Assembly: GCA_002256935.1 (NCBI GenBank)
Contig: NCGL01000013.1
Coordinates: 1-60,903 of the forward strand
Source: Bdellovibrio sp. 28-41-41
GTDB lineage: Bacteria > Bdellovibrionota > Bdellovibrionia > Bdellovibrionales > Bdellovibrionaceae
DNA: 60,903 nt
Reading direction: 5' to 3'
The position numbers and the translations under genes were made by a program. The notes below the pieces were generated by a model. The model searched no databases and was not told the origin of the DNA. It worked only from the letters and a program-made list of their open reading frames with translations. Below, piece after piece: positions 25,111 through 32,960 of the stretch (its first letter is position 1; the number at the start of each line of letters is the position of its first letter).

Positions 25111-25139
25111 AGTATAGATAAATAGGAGTATTTTGTAAA
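25111..25139 (-). promoter_or_regulatory. Sigma-70-type promoter for the paralogue B lipoprotein unit
   Basis: On the minus strand TTTACA (25139-25134), 17-base spacer, TATACT (25116-25111): 5 of 6 matches in each box. Predicted start about 40 bases upstream of the ATG at 25064. The -35 box overlaps the GGTAAA palindrome. Confidence 0.68.
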
Positions 25140-25170
25140 AGGTAAATACAATAATTTACCTTTTGGTAAA
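25137..25170. promoter_or_regulatory. Candidate operator: 11-bp inverted repeat plus an extra half-site
   Basis: AAAAGGTAAAT (25137-25147), 6 bases, ATTTACCTTTT (25154-25164) is a perfect 11-bp inverted repeat; a further GGTAAA follows at 25165-25170. The motif recurs in the divergent region before the TIGR02147 gene. Its overlap with the -35 box points to regulated transcription. Confidence 0.62.
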
Positions 25171-25266
25171 CAATTCAGATGAAGATTAGTATACTAAGTT
25201 CACAATTGTCCAGACTTTAGCCATGGGCATTTTACAAAACGCAGTTTCACGTCCCTTGAATTTTTC

Positions 25267-25299
25267 AAAAAAAAACCAAGGTTTGACCCTTGGGTTTTT
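25267..25299 (-). terminator. Rho-independent terminator of the 26978-25332 unit
   Basis: On the minus strand AAAAACCCAAGG-GTCAA-ACCTTGG followed by nine T's (one-base bulge in the stem), 33 bases after the stop of the coiled-coil lipoprotein gene. Confidence 0.82.
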
Positions 25300-25331
25300 A
25301 AGCAATTATTAAAATCTACTTTGGAGAACGA

Positions 25332-26309
25332 CTACTTAGGAGTGTTAGCTTCCCAGTATTGCAATCCTACATTTAATTGCTCGATCGCTTTATTGAAGAT
25401 ATCGCTTTGAATTTGTTGGTTCTGAGCGTTTTTCTCTGAAGAGTTAGAAACTTTAAAGTTTTGTTGTTCCATTTTGAAATCTTGCTTAACAGAAAGCTCG
25501 ATTTTCTTTAATAGAGGCAACATCATTTTAGGATCCAATTTCTCTTCAATCACATTTGGATACGGAGCCAAGAAACCAGAAACTTTGAACGCTACTTTTT
25601 CAGAGAAAGGAAGGCGCGCAATAAAATCTAATTGCTGAGCGTAAATAACAGCTTGATTAATTTTACCTACCGTTGAAAGAGGCTGAGAAAGTAGGCTTTC
25701 TTTCAACAGAATGTCTCTTACGAACTGAGTTCTGAACATTAGAATTTCGTAGGCAGTCTCTTCATAACGTGAGTGATTTTCAATATGTGTTGCAATCAAC
25801 TCATTTACTTTTTCATCAGATAGGAATCCACAAACTGTTTCGATAGCAAGTGTCCGACCTAATTTTATTTTATTGATACGAGTAACTTCAGCATCTGTGT
25901 ATGCGATCTCGTTGCCTTCTTTATCCATTTGTTTTGTAGGATTCACTTCGCGAATCTCTTTTTGCCACAAATAAACAAGTTCCGCTAAGTCGTTTACAGT
26001 GATCGCTTCAGCTAACTTTTTACCGAAAGGCATAAGCTGAGAAGGGATTGGGCTTAATTTTTCGTAGTTAGCTTCGTCCATTAATTCTTTAACCGGAAGA
26101 AACACGCGTTGGTCATTAATACCAACAACAGTTGAATTCATGCCACTAACCATTTTATCCATGTTGCTGTTTGTTGTATCCATACCCGTTGTCATTTTAT
26201 CCATTTTCTTATTCAAATCGTCCATTTTATTTGGAACTTCGATTAAGTTATTAACTTTTTCACATGCTGCGAAAGATACGACAGCGATCATCAATACTAG
26301 AAATTTCAT
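25332..26309 (-). CDS. Lipoprotein with short N-terminal coiled coil, unknown function
   Basis: 325 residues from the ATG at 26309 (GGAG seven bases upstream; the ATG at 26315 is too close to that site). Lipoprotein signal MKFLVLMIAVVSFAAC with C16, then a degenerate heptad/decad repeat of the form MDKMTTGMD, MDKMVSGMN that should form a coiled coil, perhaps a trimer. The rest is helical, rich in Lys, Glu and Gln. Not recognised, but coiled-coil lipoproteins of this plan are common in Bdellovibrio-type genomes. It lies 24 bases after the chalcone-isomerase-like gene and is probably cotranscribed with it; a good terminator follows. Confidence 0.75.
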   Translation of the reverse strand: MKFLVLMIAVVSFAACEKVNNLIEVPNKMDDLNKKMDKMTTGMDTTNSNMDKMVSGMNSTVVGINDQRVFLPVKELMDEANYEKLSPIPSQLMPFGKKLAEAITVNDLAELVYLWQKEIREVNPTKQMDKEGNEIAYTDAEVTRINKIKLGRTLAIETVCGFLSDEKVNELIATHIENHSRYEETAYEILMFRTQFVRDILLKESLLSQPLSTVGKINQAVIYAQQLDFIARLPFSEKVAFKVSGFLAPYPNVIEEKLDPKMMLPLLKKIELSVKQDFKMEQQNFKVSNSSEKNAQNQQIQSDIFNKAIEQLNVGLQYWEANTPK

Positions 26310-26333
26310 TTTCATTCTCCTCGAAGTAATAAA

Positions 26334-26978
26334 TTACTTCAGTAAATCTGCTTTTAAACTTTTCAAACCGTCGTCAGCTGGAATGCCTAACCACATAGAG
26401 AAAATGTTTTTAGTTAAATCTTTGCCAACAACTGTGCTCACTTTGCCGCTGTTATCTTCGTAGTAAAGAGTCTCAGTGCCATCAGCATTTTTGTTAGTCG
26501 CAAAAGTCATTGTCTTGCCAGTTTTAGCTTCGCCACCTGCAACCATAGCTGCAAATAATGATTTAACTTCAACTGAATTAATATCGATATTGTTAGCTAC
26601 TAAAGCGTCACGGAAAGAAACTTGAACTTTATCAGCTTCAACATCACGTAAGAATGTTAATTGAACAACAGCTGTTTTAGATTGCGCAACAGAAGCTAAA
26701 AGATCAGCATCAGTTTTAACAACAGTTTGTGGTTCAGAAACAAAAACTTCAGCAGTGTAAACTTTTACATTAGCCACAAGAACTTTTTTAGTTCTTAAGC
26801 CAGCACCTACTTGAGTTAAGTTAACATTATATTGGTCAACTTTTACTGAAGCTGCTTTTGACAATTTAACACCTGAGTTTTCTTTACCAGAAAGCTCTTT
26901 AGTTAATAAATCAGCAAAAGAAACTGATGCTACTAGTGTTAAAGACACGATTGATTTAACAATTAAATTTAAAGACAT
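26334..26978 (-). CDS. Exported chalcone isomerase-like domain protein
   Basis: 214 residues with a signal peptide (LIVKSIVSLTLVASVSFA). The body matches the bacterial chalcone isomerase-like domain: GAGLRTKKVLVANVKVYTAEVFV early, QLTFLRDVEADKVQVSFRDAL in the middle and MWLGIPADDGLKSLKADLL at the end. Bacterial members have no shown flavonoid isomerase activity; fatty-acid binding in the periplasm has been suggested for the fold. First gene of a two-gene unit with the downstream coiled-coil lipoprotein. Codon use is Ala/Thr/Val heavy, as for an abundant exported protein. Confidence 0.82.
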   Translation of the reverse strand: MSLNLIVKSIVSLTLVASVSFADLLTKELSGKENSGVKLSKAASVKVDQYNVNLTQVGAGLRTKKVLVANVKVYTAEVFVSEPQTVVKTDADLLASVAQSKTAVVQLTFLRDVEADKVQVSFRDALVANNIDINSVEVKSLFAAMVAGGEAKTGKTMTFATNKNADGTETLYYEDNSGKVSTVVGKDLTKNIFSMWLGIPADDGLKSLKADLLK

Positions 26979-27187
26979 AGGTTCTCCGTTATTGTTGATT
27001 AAGTAGTTACCTATGTGAGATGAAATCGTTTGTCACCCATTAATTAGAGTGTTTGCCCAGATGATAAATTATGCAAGTTATCAGAATTACAAGGAATTTA
27101 AATAACCATAAGGAAATATTCTCCTTAGCAAATATATCTTTTGATCTTTACTTTTGTACAAATTCCGCTATGGAATAATAACAGATC

Positions 27188-28198
27188 ATGAATTTATCCA
27201 GAACAAAATATCAGGCACAAATTGAACACGATTCATTGGCTCTAGCTAAGTGGTACGAAGCTAATCAGCGCAAGTTACCTTGGCGTGAATCTAAAAATCC
27301 TTATTTCATTTGGATTTCTGAAGTTATGCTTCAGCAAACAACTGTTGCTGCCGTTATGCCTTACTTTGATCGGTTTATTTCTCGCTTCCCTACCTTAGAG
27401 TCTTTAGCCGATGCACCGATTGAGGATGTCTTAGAAATGTGGAGTGGCCTTGGTTATTATAGCCGGGCTCGCAATCTACACAAATCGGCTCAAGGGCTGC
27501 GATTAGCGCCGTTTCCACAGACCTATCAAAAACTGATCGAATTCCCTGGACTTGGCCCTTACACGGCTCGCGCTGTAACAAGCATCGCATTTGGTGACCG
27601 CGCTGGCGTTGTTGATGGAAACGTGATTCGTGTTTTGAGTCGCCGCTGGGGACTAGCTATCGAGTGGTGGAAAACTAAAGAGAAAGATAAATTGCAGAAG
27701 ATCGCAGATGATTTAGTTCAACATGCCGATCCTAGCATGGTGAACCAAGGTCTGATGGAATTGGGCGCTACTGTTTGCTCAAAAGAAAAACCTATTTGTG
27801 GACTGTGCCCTTGGCGTAAAACCTGTGTCGCTTTGAAAACAGACGAGACTCCTAATCTGCCGTTACGAAAACCAAAAAAAGAAAAGTCGCTTTGGCTATA
27901 CAATGCCGAGATCATCCAGAATCGTAGCCAAATTTTGTTCACTAAAAATAGCACGCTTCCAGTCCTAAGCCGAATGTGGATGATCCCTGGGAAAATCGAG
28001 CGCATAGGTAAAAAACCAAACAAGTACGACTTTACCCATTCTGTTACAGATCACATAATTTACGTCGTGTCGCAAAAGCCGCGTGCAGAAAAACTCGCGG
28101 TATCGCGTCCAGACAACAAGTGGGTTGCGTTACACGAAGTCGGCAAGTATTCACAGAGCTCCCTCACAAAGAAACTATTAAAAAAGTGGAATCTTTAG
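27188..28198 (+). CDS. mutY: A/G-specific adenine DNA glycosylase
   Basis: Base-excision repair enzyme that removes adenine mispaired with 8-oxoguanine. The 336-residue protein has the HhH-GPD core with catalytic E45 (ISEVMLQQTTV), helix-hairpin-helix FPGLGPYTARAV (119-130), catalytic D143 (VVDGNVIRVL), and the iron-sulphur loop C197-X6-C204-X2-C207-X5-C213. The C-terminal NUDIX-like domain that recognises 8-oxoG is present but short (about 225-336). Monocistronic by appearance; a possible promoter TTGTAC-N16-TAATAA lies just before the ATG. Confidence 0.95.
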   Translation: MNLSRTKYQAQIEHDSLALAKWYEANQRKLPWRESKNPYFIWISEVMLQQTTVAAVMPYFDRFISRFPTLESLADAPIEDVLEMWSGLGYYSRARNLHKSAQGLRLAPFPQTYQKLIEFPGLGPYTARAVTSIAFGDRAGVVDGNVIRVLSRRWGLAIEWWKTKEKDKLQKIADDLVQHADPSMVNQGLMELGATVCSKEKPICGLCPWRKTCVALKTDETPNLPLRKPKKEKSLWLYNAEIIQNRSQILFTKNSTLPVLSRMWMIPGKIERIGKKPNKYDFTHSVTDHIIYVVSQKPRAEKLAVSRPDNKWVALHEVGKYSQSSLTKKLLKKWNL

Positions 28199-28265
28199 TT
28201 TCCACAACACCGGTCTTTGGTCCGCGATCGTATCAAATTAAATAGAGGTCCATGATCGCGACGAA

Positions 28266-28296
28266 TTGATGATTTCGCAGCCAAATTTGCTATAAT
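28266..28296 (+). promoter_or_regulatory. Promoter of the TolB-like lipoprotein gene, probably leaderless
   Basis: TTGATG (28266-28271), 19-base spacer, perfect TATAAT (28291-28296), then seven bases to the ATG at 28304. Transcription would begin at or next to the start codon, and no ribosome binding site is visible. Confidence 0.5.
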
Positions 28297-28303
28297 AAGT
28301 CCT

Positions 28304-29290
28304 ATGCATATTCAGTTTCCCGGGCTTTTTATAGCTACCACTGTCGTTTTAAGTTTAGTTGGTTGTAGCACCAGCAAAACCAAGACAGAAGCGACTCCCA
28401 TCGGTATCGCTATCTCAACCAATAAAGAAATTAATTTAGTCGAAACAGAATGCTTTAATCCGCAATTCTCATATCGCGGCGATCAAATCTTATATATTTG
28501 CCAAGATAGAAGTTTCAACGCCCAACCACAGTTGTTCATCGAAGATTTGAATACGGGGTTTCGCAAACAAATTACATTTCAAGATGGCAATCTAAAAGAA
28601 CCGCATTTCCTGCGGCCAGATTTCCTTATCTACTTATCTAGCACCGATAGACGCAAAGAACACATTCCATCACTTTCAGATAAACCTCTACCTTTGGACG
28701 AACTTGAAGTGTATTCCTACGATTTGCGTAATGATGATATCGAAAGAATAACTGACAATTCATTTGATGAAACGGCTATTGTTCCCCTTAAGCACATTGA
28801 TCCTAAATTGGCCTTCGTCCGCCTAGAAAAAGGCATTTACAAAGTGTATTTAAAGAATCTAGCCAACAACAGCGAAAAACTGATGTTTAAAACAAGTAAC
28901 AAAGTTTCTGAAATTGGAGTCAATGACGCCAATCAATTACTGATTGTGGAAGATACCGGTTATAAGAAATGGGTTCGACTGATTGAAAGCGACAAGAAAC
29001 AAACCTTGTGGCCCGAGTTCAAAAAAGAGGCGCAGTCGTTTTCTCTAGATAGCAAAACTGGCGACTTAGAGTATCTGGAAGCCAGTAAGGTTAAAACTCT
29101 TTCACTGAAAAACCTCTGCGAAAGTGAAGTTTTTTCATTTTCTGTTCCAGTATCAGAAATCCAAAAATCTCCGGTCGTGGATAACTTATACGTTTATACG
29201 ACTTTAGTTCAGGGCTTACGTCGCATCGAGCGCAAAGTTATTACTCGAAACCCTACCCAGTCTTGCAAAAAAATTGTAAGACGGAGATAA
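28304..29290 (+). CDS. TolB-like beta-propeller lipoprotein
   Basis: 328 residues; lipoprotein signal LSLVGC with C21, then ETECFNPQFSYRGDQILYICQD, LFIEDLNTGFRKQITFQDGN and ELEVYSYDLRNDDIERITDN, which are WD40/TolB-type blades (a strand, then a turn with D-x-x-T/N, then R-x-I-T). Such proteins are scaffolds in the periplasm. Cysteines at about 54, 70 and near the end may form disulphides. The C-terminus is basic (CKKIVRRR). The next gene follows after 7 bases, probably in one transcript. Beta-propeller assignment is by pattern only. Confidence 0.75.
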   Translation: MHIQFPGLFIATTVVLSLVGCSTSKTKTEATPIGIAISTNKEINLVETECFNPQFSYRGDQILYICQDRSFNAQPQLFIEDLNTGFRKQITFQDGNLKEPHFLRPDFLIYLSSTDRRKEHIPSLSDKPLPLDELEVYSYDLRNDDIERITDNSFDETAIVPLKHIDPKLAFVRLEKGIYKVYLKNLANNSEKLMFKTSNKVSEIGVNDANQLLIVEDTGYKKWVRLIESDKKQTLWPEFKKEAQSFSLDSKTGDLEYLEASKVKTLSLKNLCESEVFSFSVPVSEIQKSPVVDNLYVYTTLVQGLRRIERKVITRNPTQSCKKIVRRR

Positions 29291-29297
29291 TTGTCTT

Positions 29298-29834
29298 ATG
29301 TATCACACAATGAAAACATTTATTTTTTCCGTAGTTGTAGCCCTAACGTCGTGGTCTGCTCCGTTTCCAGTCAGTGGCACATCCATGATGACAGATCCTG
29401 AAGAAGGACGGTTTTTAGAACCACACGGTTTCCGATTAAAAACGACAAATTTGAAATGGACTGTGGTTCCCGATGAAAAGGCATCTATCTTTCAAACATT
29501 CCGATTTGCGCCAACGAATGGCCAAACCGCACAATTAACCGTACGCAAAGACGATCTAGGTCAGCAAAAAAATCTAGAGGTATATGCTAAAAAATGGATG
29601 CGTGAATACCCACAGTATGGTTTTGAAATCTTAACGACTAAGAATATGCAAATTGGTGGCGGAGACGGATTGTTAATAGATCTTGTTCACCGCGGGAAAA
29701 ACCAACAAATTCGTCAGTTGGTACTGCATAAAAATAAAAAAGTAGTTATCCTTACCTGCCTCGATGATATTTCAAAATTCAGATCGACGGTTTCAGATTG
29801 CAACCAGATGATGACTTCATTCTCGTGGAAATAA
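29298..29834 (+). CDS. Exported protein of unknown function
   Basis: About 178 residues with a signal peptide (MKTFIFSVVVALTSWSA). The ATG at 29298 has GGAG 11 bases upstream; the ATG at 29310 starts exactly at the signal peptide and is an equally likely start. The body has an FRLKTTNLKWTVVPDE strand, YAKKWMREYPQYGFEIL and GGGDGLLIDLVHRGKNQQIRQ, which is reminiscent of small PsbP/DUF1795-type alpha-beta domains, but I would not assign it. Two late cysteines (LTCLDD, SDCNQ) may pair. Likely cotranscribed with the TolB-like lipoprotein. Confidence 0.7.
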   Translation: MYHTMKTFIFSVVVALTSWSAPFPVSGTSMMTDPEEGRFLEPHGFRLKTTNLKWTVVPDEKASIFQTFRFAPTNGQTAQLTVRKDDLGQQKNLEVYAKKWMREYPQYGFEILTTKNMQIGGGDGLLIDLVHRGKNQQIRQLVLHKNKKVVILTCLDDISKFRSTVSDCNQMMTSFSWK

Positions 29835-29858
29835 TTTCAAACTGCATTTAAACACTGA

Positions 29859-30194
29859 TTTTCTCTGCCATTTCGTGAATTTCAATATTGGCAGACAGAA
29901 AAAAATAGAACTGTCAGAGATTGGGAAAAACGAATTCAAACCAAAGAAGATCAGCTAGATAAGCTGACTGGCCAGCTCAATCAAAGTGCCTCAAATTTGA
30001 AAAAATTGAACGCACTTTATGCCGATACAGAAGCCTTGTTTTCACAAGGCCGTTTGACGGTAAACGAATTGTTTTTAGATCAACAGTTATTATTTGAAAC
30101 TCAGATTAATTATGAAAACGAAATGTATGCGTTTCATCAGTTTCTTTTGGATTACTGCACGTTCCATTCGGAACGTGTTTGGGATTGCTTTTAA
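29859..30194 (+). pseudogene. C-terminal remnant of a TolC-like outer-membrane efflux protein
   Basis: A frame open from just after a TGA (29856-29858) to a TAA at 30192-30194 encodes about 111 residues, mostly helical: EKRIQTKEDQLDKLTGQLNQ, then DTEALFSQGRLTVNELFLDQ and QQLLFETQINYENEMYAF. The x-x-LF-x-x-GR-x-x-x-x-x-LL-x-x-Q pattern followed by E-x-x-x-x-A/Y is what the last helix pair of TolC-family proteins looks like. There is no ATG or binding site near the beginning; a TTG at 29997 gives only 65 residues. No partner efflux genes are near. A stand-alone short gene is possible but less likely. Confidence 0.45.
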
Positions 30195-31069
30195 GTTAAT
30201 TTTTGAGCACTGATCAATTCAGGCAAAATACCAGCTGACTTGGGAAGTAGAATTAACTCACCCGGATTCTCTGTCATCTTCTCGAATTCTAATGTGGAAA
30301 ATAATGCTTCAGCAACATCTTTGTCTTTTGAAATATCTTGCAGCGCTTTACCCAATATTTGCGGGCGAATGGCAGAGGCTTTTGCAAATGCTACCGATGC
30401 CGTTCTCTGCGCTGAACTCGTAATAATGTTTACCTGATTCTCTCCATCTTGCTTGATGGAACTCGTCACTTGGCGCAGACGATTTACAACTTTGCTTTCG
30501 ATTTCGCGGATCATATTACTATCACGGAAGTGCACCTTACGAATGTACACCGATCCTAATTTGTATCCCCATTCCTGTGATTTCTGAGTCACTTCGTCAC
30601 GTAAATCTTGGCTCAGTTCATGTCGATCAGATAACAATTTTACTAACGGTAAGTTACTTAATGTTCGAACGGCCGCATTGCTGACATTTGCGGACAACGA
30701 ACCTTTTGGATCCGTATTTTTGAATAGGTAAGACATTGGGTTACTTACAAACATTTCGTACCAGATACCCACGCCCATTGGCGCACCTTCCTCTGAATTC
30801 ACAGGCTGACTTCGCAAATACACTTGGTCCATTCGTAGATCTAACGTGTAAACTCGCCCCATCAAGTTGATGATCAAGGCTTTCCATGTTAGTCGAGGCC
30901 ACAAAAAATGCAGACCCGGCTCATCTATGATTGTGACGACTTTACCAAATAATGTAAACACTTGGCAGGTCGATTCATAAACCGTGGTGTAGAACAAAAA
31001 GAAGCGCAAGATTTTTAAGGTCACAATTTCAAATATAATAGCAGCAACAAATCCAATTAAAATTTCCAT
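30191..31069 (-). CDS. SPFH/Band 7 domain membrane protein (second of a pair)
   Basis: 292 residues: an N-terminal membrane segment (IGFVAAIIFEIVTLKILRFFLF), then a Band 7 domain with CQVFTLFGKVVTIIDEPGLHFLWPRL, VYTLDLRMDQVYLRSQPVNSEEGAPM and a helical coil. SPFH proteins assemble in ring or raft-like complexes and often control membrane proteases; the prohibitin/HflKC/stomatin subfamily is not resolved here. The conserved E-x-G-L-H-F-x-x-P motif places the PHB domain at about 45-65. It starts 3 bases after the first SPFH gene, so the two probably form a hetero-complex. It ends overlapping the TolC-like remnant on the other strand. Confidence 0.82.
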   Translation of the reverse strand: MEILIGFVAAIIFEIVTLKILRFFLFYTTVYESTCQVFTLFGKVVTIIDEPGLHFLWPRLTWKALIINLMGRVYTLDLRMDQVYLRSQPVNSEEGAPMGVGIWYEMFVSNPMSYLFKNTDPKGSLSANVSNAAVRTLSNLPLVKLLSDRHELSQDLRDEVTQKSQEWGYKLGSVYIRKVHFRDSNMIREIESKVVNRLRQVTSSIKQDGENQVNIITSSAQRTASVAFAKASAIRPQILGKALQDISKDKDVAEALFSTLEFEKMTENPGELILLPKSAGILPELISAQKLT

Positions 31070-31072
31070 ATG

Positions 31073-32035
31073 TTACTCCGTTGGGTAGATGATTTTATCA
31101 GCTTTTTTAATAACGTTTAGGCGCGCATTGCGCACAAAGTTCTTCAAAACATCTGGGCCACTTGCTTTTAACTCTTTTATCTGTGCTGTCATAGCCAGAA
31201 GCGGTTCAACTTCAGCTTGTGCTTTTAAGGTTTCAATTTCAACTGCTCGGCGTGAAAGAACAATAGTTTGATCGGCGCTGGCTTTGGCTAAACTGATTTC
31301 AGATGAAACGTTGTTATGAGCCGTATTAATAGCTGCCAGTGCGGATTCTACTTCATGAGGAGGTTCAATGCCTGTGATTAGAGACGCATCTAAAATGATT
31401 CCGTAGCGTGCGTTAGAACCAACACATTCGCGTACCATGATATCATTTAGGTCCTTCAAATTTTTTCGCAAATCATTAATAGAAACTGCTTCGGCGATAT
31501 TTACTTCGCCGCTGACTTGAACTTGTTTAAGCTCTGTTCCAAAGTTGGCAATACGTTCACGTAAGATTGATATGAAATATCCCATCACATGTGTAATAGG
31601 ATTTTTAATACCAAACACATAGGCGTATAAGTTTTGTTCGGAAATGCGATATCGAATTTGGCCGTTTAATCCAATATTCAATTGATCCATAGTCACGGCT
31701 TCTAACAGCGTTCCATTGTTATTTGCTGTCATACTTTCTGGATCGTACGCCATGTTCATCGTTTCAGTCGCAATTGATACTTTGATAACTTTTTCCCAAG
31801 GAAACTTAAAATGCAGGCCGGGACCGACTGATTCTAGTAATGGGAAATTGTAGCGCAGCTTTTCTTCAGCCGTCAGCATTTCAGCAATAGGAGTTTCTCC
31901 TGTTGTTTGTCCCGCCAAACGTTGCGCGCGCCCGAAGACAGTTTTCACACCGCGTTCATTTTGATCGATGGTGTAAAAACCAGATACGATACAGCGTAAG
32001 ATGAAGTAAATTAGAAGTCCTAAAAGAAACGACAT
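31073..32035 (-). CDS. SPFH/Band 7 domain membrane protein (first of a pair)
   Basis: 320 residues from the ATG at 32035, chosen because GGGGG is six bases upstream (a longer start at 32053 contains that site). Membrane segment MSFLLGLLIYFILRCIVSGF, then TIDQNERGVKTVFGRAQRL, the typical HflK/prohibitin-type opening, VGPGLHFKFPWEKVIKV, and YRISEQNLYAYVFGIKNP. A long helix follows (ASADQTIVLSRRAVEIETLKAQAEVEP). Paired directly with the second SPFH gene downstream, as in hflKC, but no FtsH gene is in the window. Function inferred as membrane microdomain or protease regulator. Confidence 0.85.
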   Translation of the reverse strand: MSFLLGLLIYFILRCIVSGFYTIDQNERGVKTVFGRAQRLAGQTTGETPIAEMLTAEEKLRYNFPLLESVGPGLHFKFPWEKVIKVSIATETMNMAYDPESMTANNNGTLLEAVTMDQLNIGLNGQIRYRISEQNLYAYVFGIKNPITHVMGYFISILRERIANFGTELKQVQVSGEVNIAEAVSINDLRKNLKDLNDIMVRECVGSNARYGIILDASLITGIEPPHEVESALAAINTAHNNVSSEISLAKASADQTIVLSRRAVEIETLKAQAEVEPLLAMTAQIKELKASGPDVLKNFVRNARLNVIKKADKIIYPTE

Positions 32036-32113
32036 CACAGACCCCCGATTCATGGTTTATATTTAAACAGTAGAATTAGGCTAATCCGAGAATCTTTAGA
32101 TATCAAACTAGTT

Positions 32114-32905
32114 TTAGAAACTCTTCGCGTCGTTCAGACAGGCATTGTCAAACATAACCGCATTTTGGCTGTTTTGATATTTGTCGATGAATGCCGCTAA
32201 ATCAGAGGAACCCTCATTTAAATAATACATAACGCAATTTGAGTTAGAACAGTGCGCTCCGTGGGTAGAGTCATGATGGTCCGATGTCAATGTTACGCCG
32301 TTATTCACAAACCCTATCGCGTGAGCTAACTCATGAACGATCGTTGATTGTTCTACGAACTTAGGCACAGGTCCAGTGGGATTAGCTCCAGATGCCTGAA
32401 CGACCTGCTTAAATATTATTATTACATTCGTGCCATTGACAGAATATCCAATCACTTGGTTATCCGCAGTTCCATCTGATTTCGCTGCATGACCTTTTAC
32501 AAAGGCGACAAAAATTTTGCCTACTGTTCCGGATGAATCGCCATTTCGATATTGATTCGCTAAATTCAGCGCATCGGTGGTTGTCCAAACAGAACGGTTT
32601 TGAGTCGCAATCAGCCGCATCTCTGCCAAAGTTTTTGGAACCGAAAAAGTTACCGTACGACCGGTGAACAAGGCTTGCAGATTCTGCAGAGTGATATCCC
32701 AGTAATTTAAACCGGCACCAGTTGTGCCTACAAATGGATCAGCACCCGATTCGTAAACCACATCAAGCTTTAATTCTGTCATTTGTTTAAAGTAGAAAGT
32801 CGCAGAGTAAATTGAATTTCCGCCACTGCCAGAGTCTGAACCTGATTTGCATGAACCTAAAAGAACACTCATTACGACAGCAAAAGATAAAACGAAATAT
32901 TTCAT
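32114..32905 (-). CDS. Lipoprotein metzincin-type zinc metalloprotease
   Basis: 263 residues from the ATG at 32905, which begins the lipoprotein signal (VMSVLLGSC, C19). The protease helix STIVHELAHAIGFVNNG carries H191, E192, H195 and G198; further on a His-rich loop (DHHDSTHGAH) leads to HCSNSNCVM (218-226), with M226 as candidate Met-turn. HC-x4-C-x-M is the order seen in archaemetzincins (there directly after HEXXHXXG-xx), here separated by about 19 residues. Third zinc ligand is therefore likely one of H210, H211, H215 or H218. The domain before it (about 40-170) is of ordinary globular composition. It is anchored outside the cytoplasm and probably active. Confidence 0.8.
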   Translation of the reverse strand: MKYFVLSFAVVMSVLLGSCKSGSDSGSGGNSIYSATFYFKQMTELKLDVVYESGADPFVGTTGAGLNYWDITLQNLQALFTGRTVTFSVPKTLAEMRLIATQNRSVWTTTDALNLANQYRNGDSSGTVGKIFVAFVKGHAAKSDGTADNQVIGYSVNGTNVIIIFKQVVQASGANPTGPVPKFVEQSTIVHELAHAIGFVNNGVTLTSDHHDSTHGAHCSNSNCVMYYLNEGSSDLAAFIDKYQNSQNAVMFDNACLNDAKSF

Positions 32906-32960
32906 AGGTATAAGGCTAGCACCAGTTTTCCACCATTGCATTTAAAAATTAACAGCGAAT

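Noticed and set aside
28199..28260. CGCGATC...GATCGCG inverted repeat after mutY as a terminator
   Set aside because: The loop is about 26 bases, and no T-tract follows on either strand.
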